From contig DAOUML010000106.1 in assembly GCA_034411635.1 (NCBI GenBank), positions 1-5,123 on the forward strand: DNA of 5,123 nucleotides, written 5' to 3'. A program made the translations under genes and the position numbers. The stretch is from UBA8950 sp034411635. Lineage in GTDB: Bacteria; Chloroflexota; Anaerolineae; Anaerolineales; Villigracilaceae. Under the pieces are notes generated by a model. It was not told where the DNA came from. It ran no database searches and saw only the letters and a list, made by a program, of their open reading frames with translations. Positions 4,872 through 5,123 of the stretch are shown piece by piece (the first letter of the stretch is position 1; each line of letters begins with the position of its first letter).

Positions 4872-5123
4872 TTAAAGGATGGGTTGTTCTTGGATATGCC
4901 GAATACCTTGCTGGAATAGGGCGATGATGTGCGCATCAGCGATACTGTAATAGACTTCTTTGCCATCACGTCGTGCTCGCACAATCCGAAGTTGTCGCAA
5001 TCCGCGCATGTGGTGCGAAACAGCCGACTCACTAATTCCGACCAGTTTTGCAATGGTAGAAATGTTTATCTCTTTATCTAAAATTGTATAAAGGATGCGA
5101 ACCCGGCTGGTGTCGCTGAATGC
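4872..5123 (-). CDS. ArsR/SmtB-family metal-responsive repressor, N-terminus outside window
   Basis: The minus strand is open from the window edge to TAA at 4872-4874, giving the last 83 residues of a winged-helix repressor. FSDTSRVRILYTIL (2-15) is the usual ArsR helix, SESAVSHHMRGLRQL (31-45) is the recognition helix, and RRDGKEVYYSI (51-61) is the beta wing. The final helix carries D63-x-H65-x10-H76-x2-E79, which matches the alpha5 zinc ligands of SmtB (Asp, His, His, Glu). There is no Cys in the visible part, so the alpha3 (CxC) site is absent from this region. The expected behaviour is to leave its operator when Zn2+ or Co2+ binds, derepressing itself and the CDF exporter 11 bp downstream. 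Perhaps 15-35 N-terminal residues, the promoter and the operator lie beyond the window. Confidence 0.9.
   Translation of the reverse strand, partial: AFSDTSRVRILYTILDKEINISTIAKLVGISESAVSHHMRGLRQLRIVRARRDGKEVYYSIADAHIIALFQQGIRHIQEQPIL

Noticed and set aside
4718..5053. Minus-strand open frame of 111 codons overlapping the regulator and the CDF start
   Set aside because: It is out of frame with both the clear ArsR protein (4872-5123) and the CDF gene, which explain the same DNA much better.

Overview
The window looks like bacterial chromosome, fairly GC-rich. My best guess is a Chloroflexota (Anaerolineae-like) genome. That guess rests on the style of the redox cluster, on short GC-rich palindromic repeats that sit both inside and between genes, and on heptamer tandem repeats. 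It is inference; no phylogenetic marker gene is present.

Layout. Positions 2-34 hold the probable last codons of an upstream gene with a Gly-rich tail, followed by a strong hairpin terminator (47-89). A sigma70-like promoter (111-139) then appears to start a four-gene plus-strand unit: a small protein with two [4Fe-4S] clusters (146-409); an FAD/NAD(P)-dependent oxidoreductase overlapping it by 4 bp (406-1788); a five-helix, histidine-rich membrane protein that looks like a b-type cytochrome (1860-2423); and a membrane-anchored or secreted cytochrome c with 18 CxxCH heme sites (2513-3931). Together they read as an electron conduit: NAD(P)H or ferredoxin electrons enter via FAD and Fe-S centres in the cytoplasm, cross the membrane on b hemes, and reach a long multiheme wire outside. 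Direction and terminal acceptor cannot be read from the sequence; extracellular electron transfer is the most attractive hypothesis.

The unit has been invaded by repeats. An 80-bp palindromic MITE-like element lies in frame inside the flavoprotein gene. A 78-bp relative fills the gap between the membrane gene and the cytochrome gene and contributes to the cytochrome ribosome binding site. A tandem array of 7-bp units fills the gap between the flavoprotein and membrane genes, supplies the flavoprotein stop codon, and leaves a 69-nt leader without G before the next start.

The last 1.2 kb is an unrelated minus-strand metal-homeostasis operon that converges on the cytochrome gene with only 8 bp between stop codons: an ArsR/SmtB-type regulator with an intact alpha5 zinc-site pattern (4872-5123, N-terminus outside the window), then a cation diffusion facilitator metal exporter (3940-4860).
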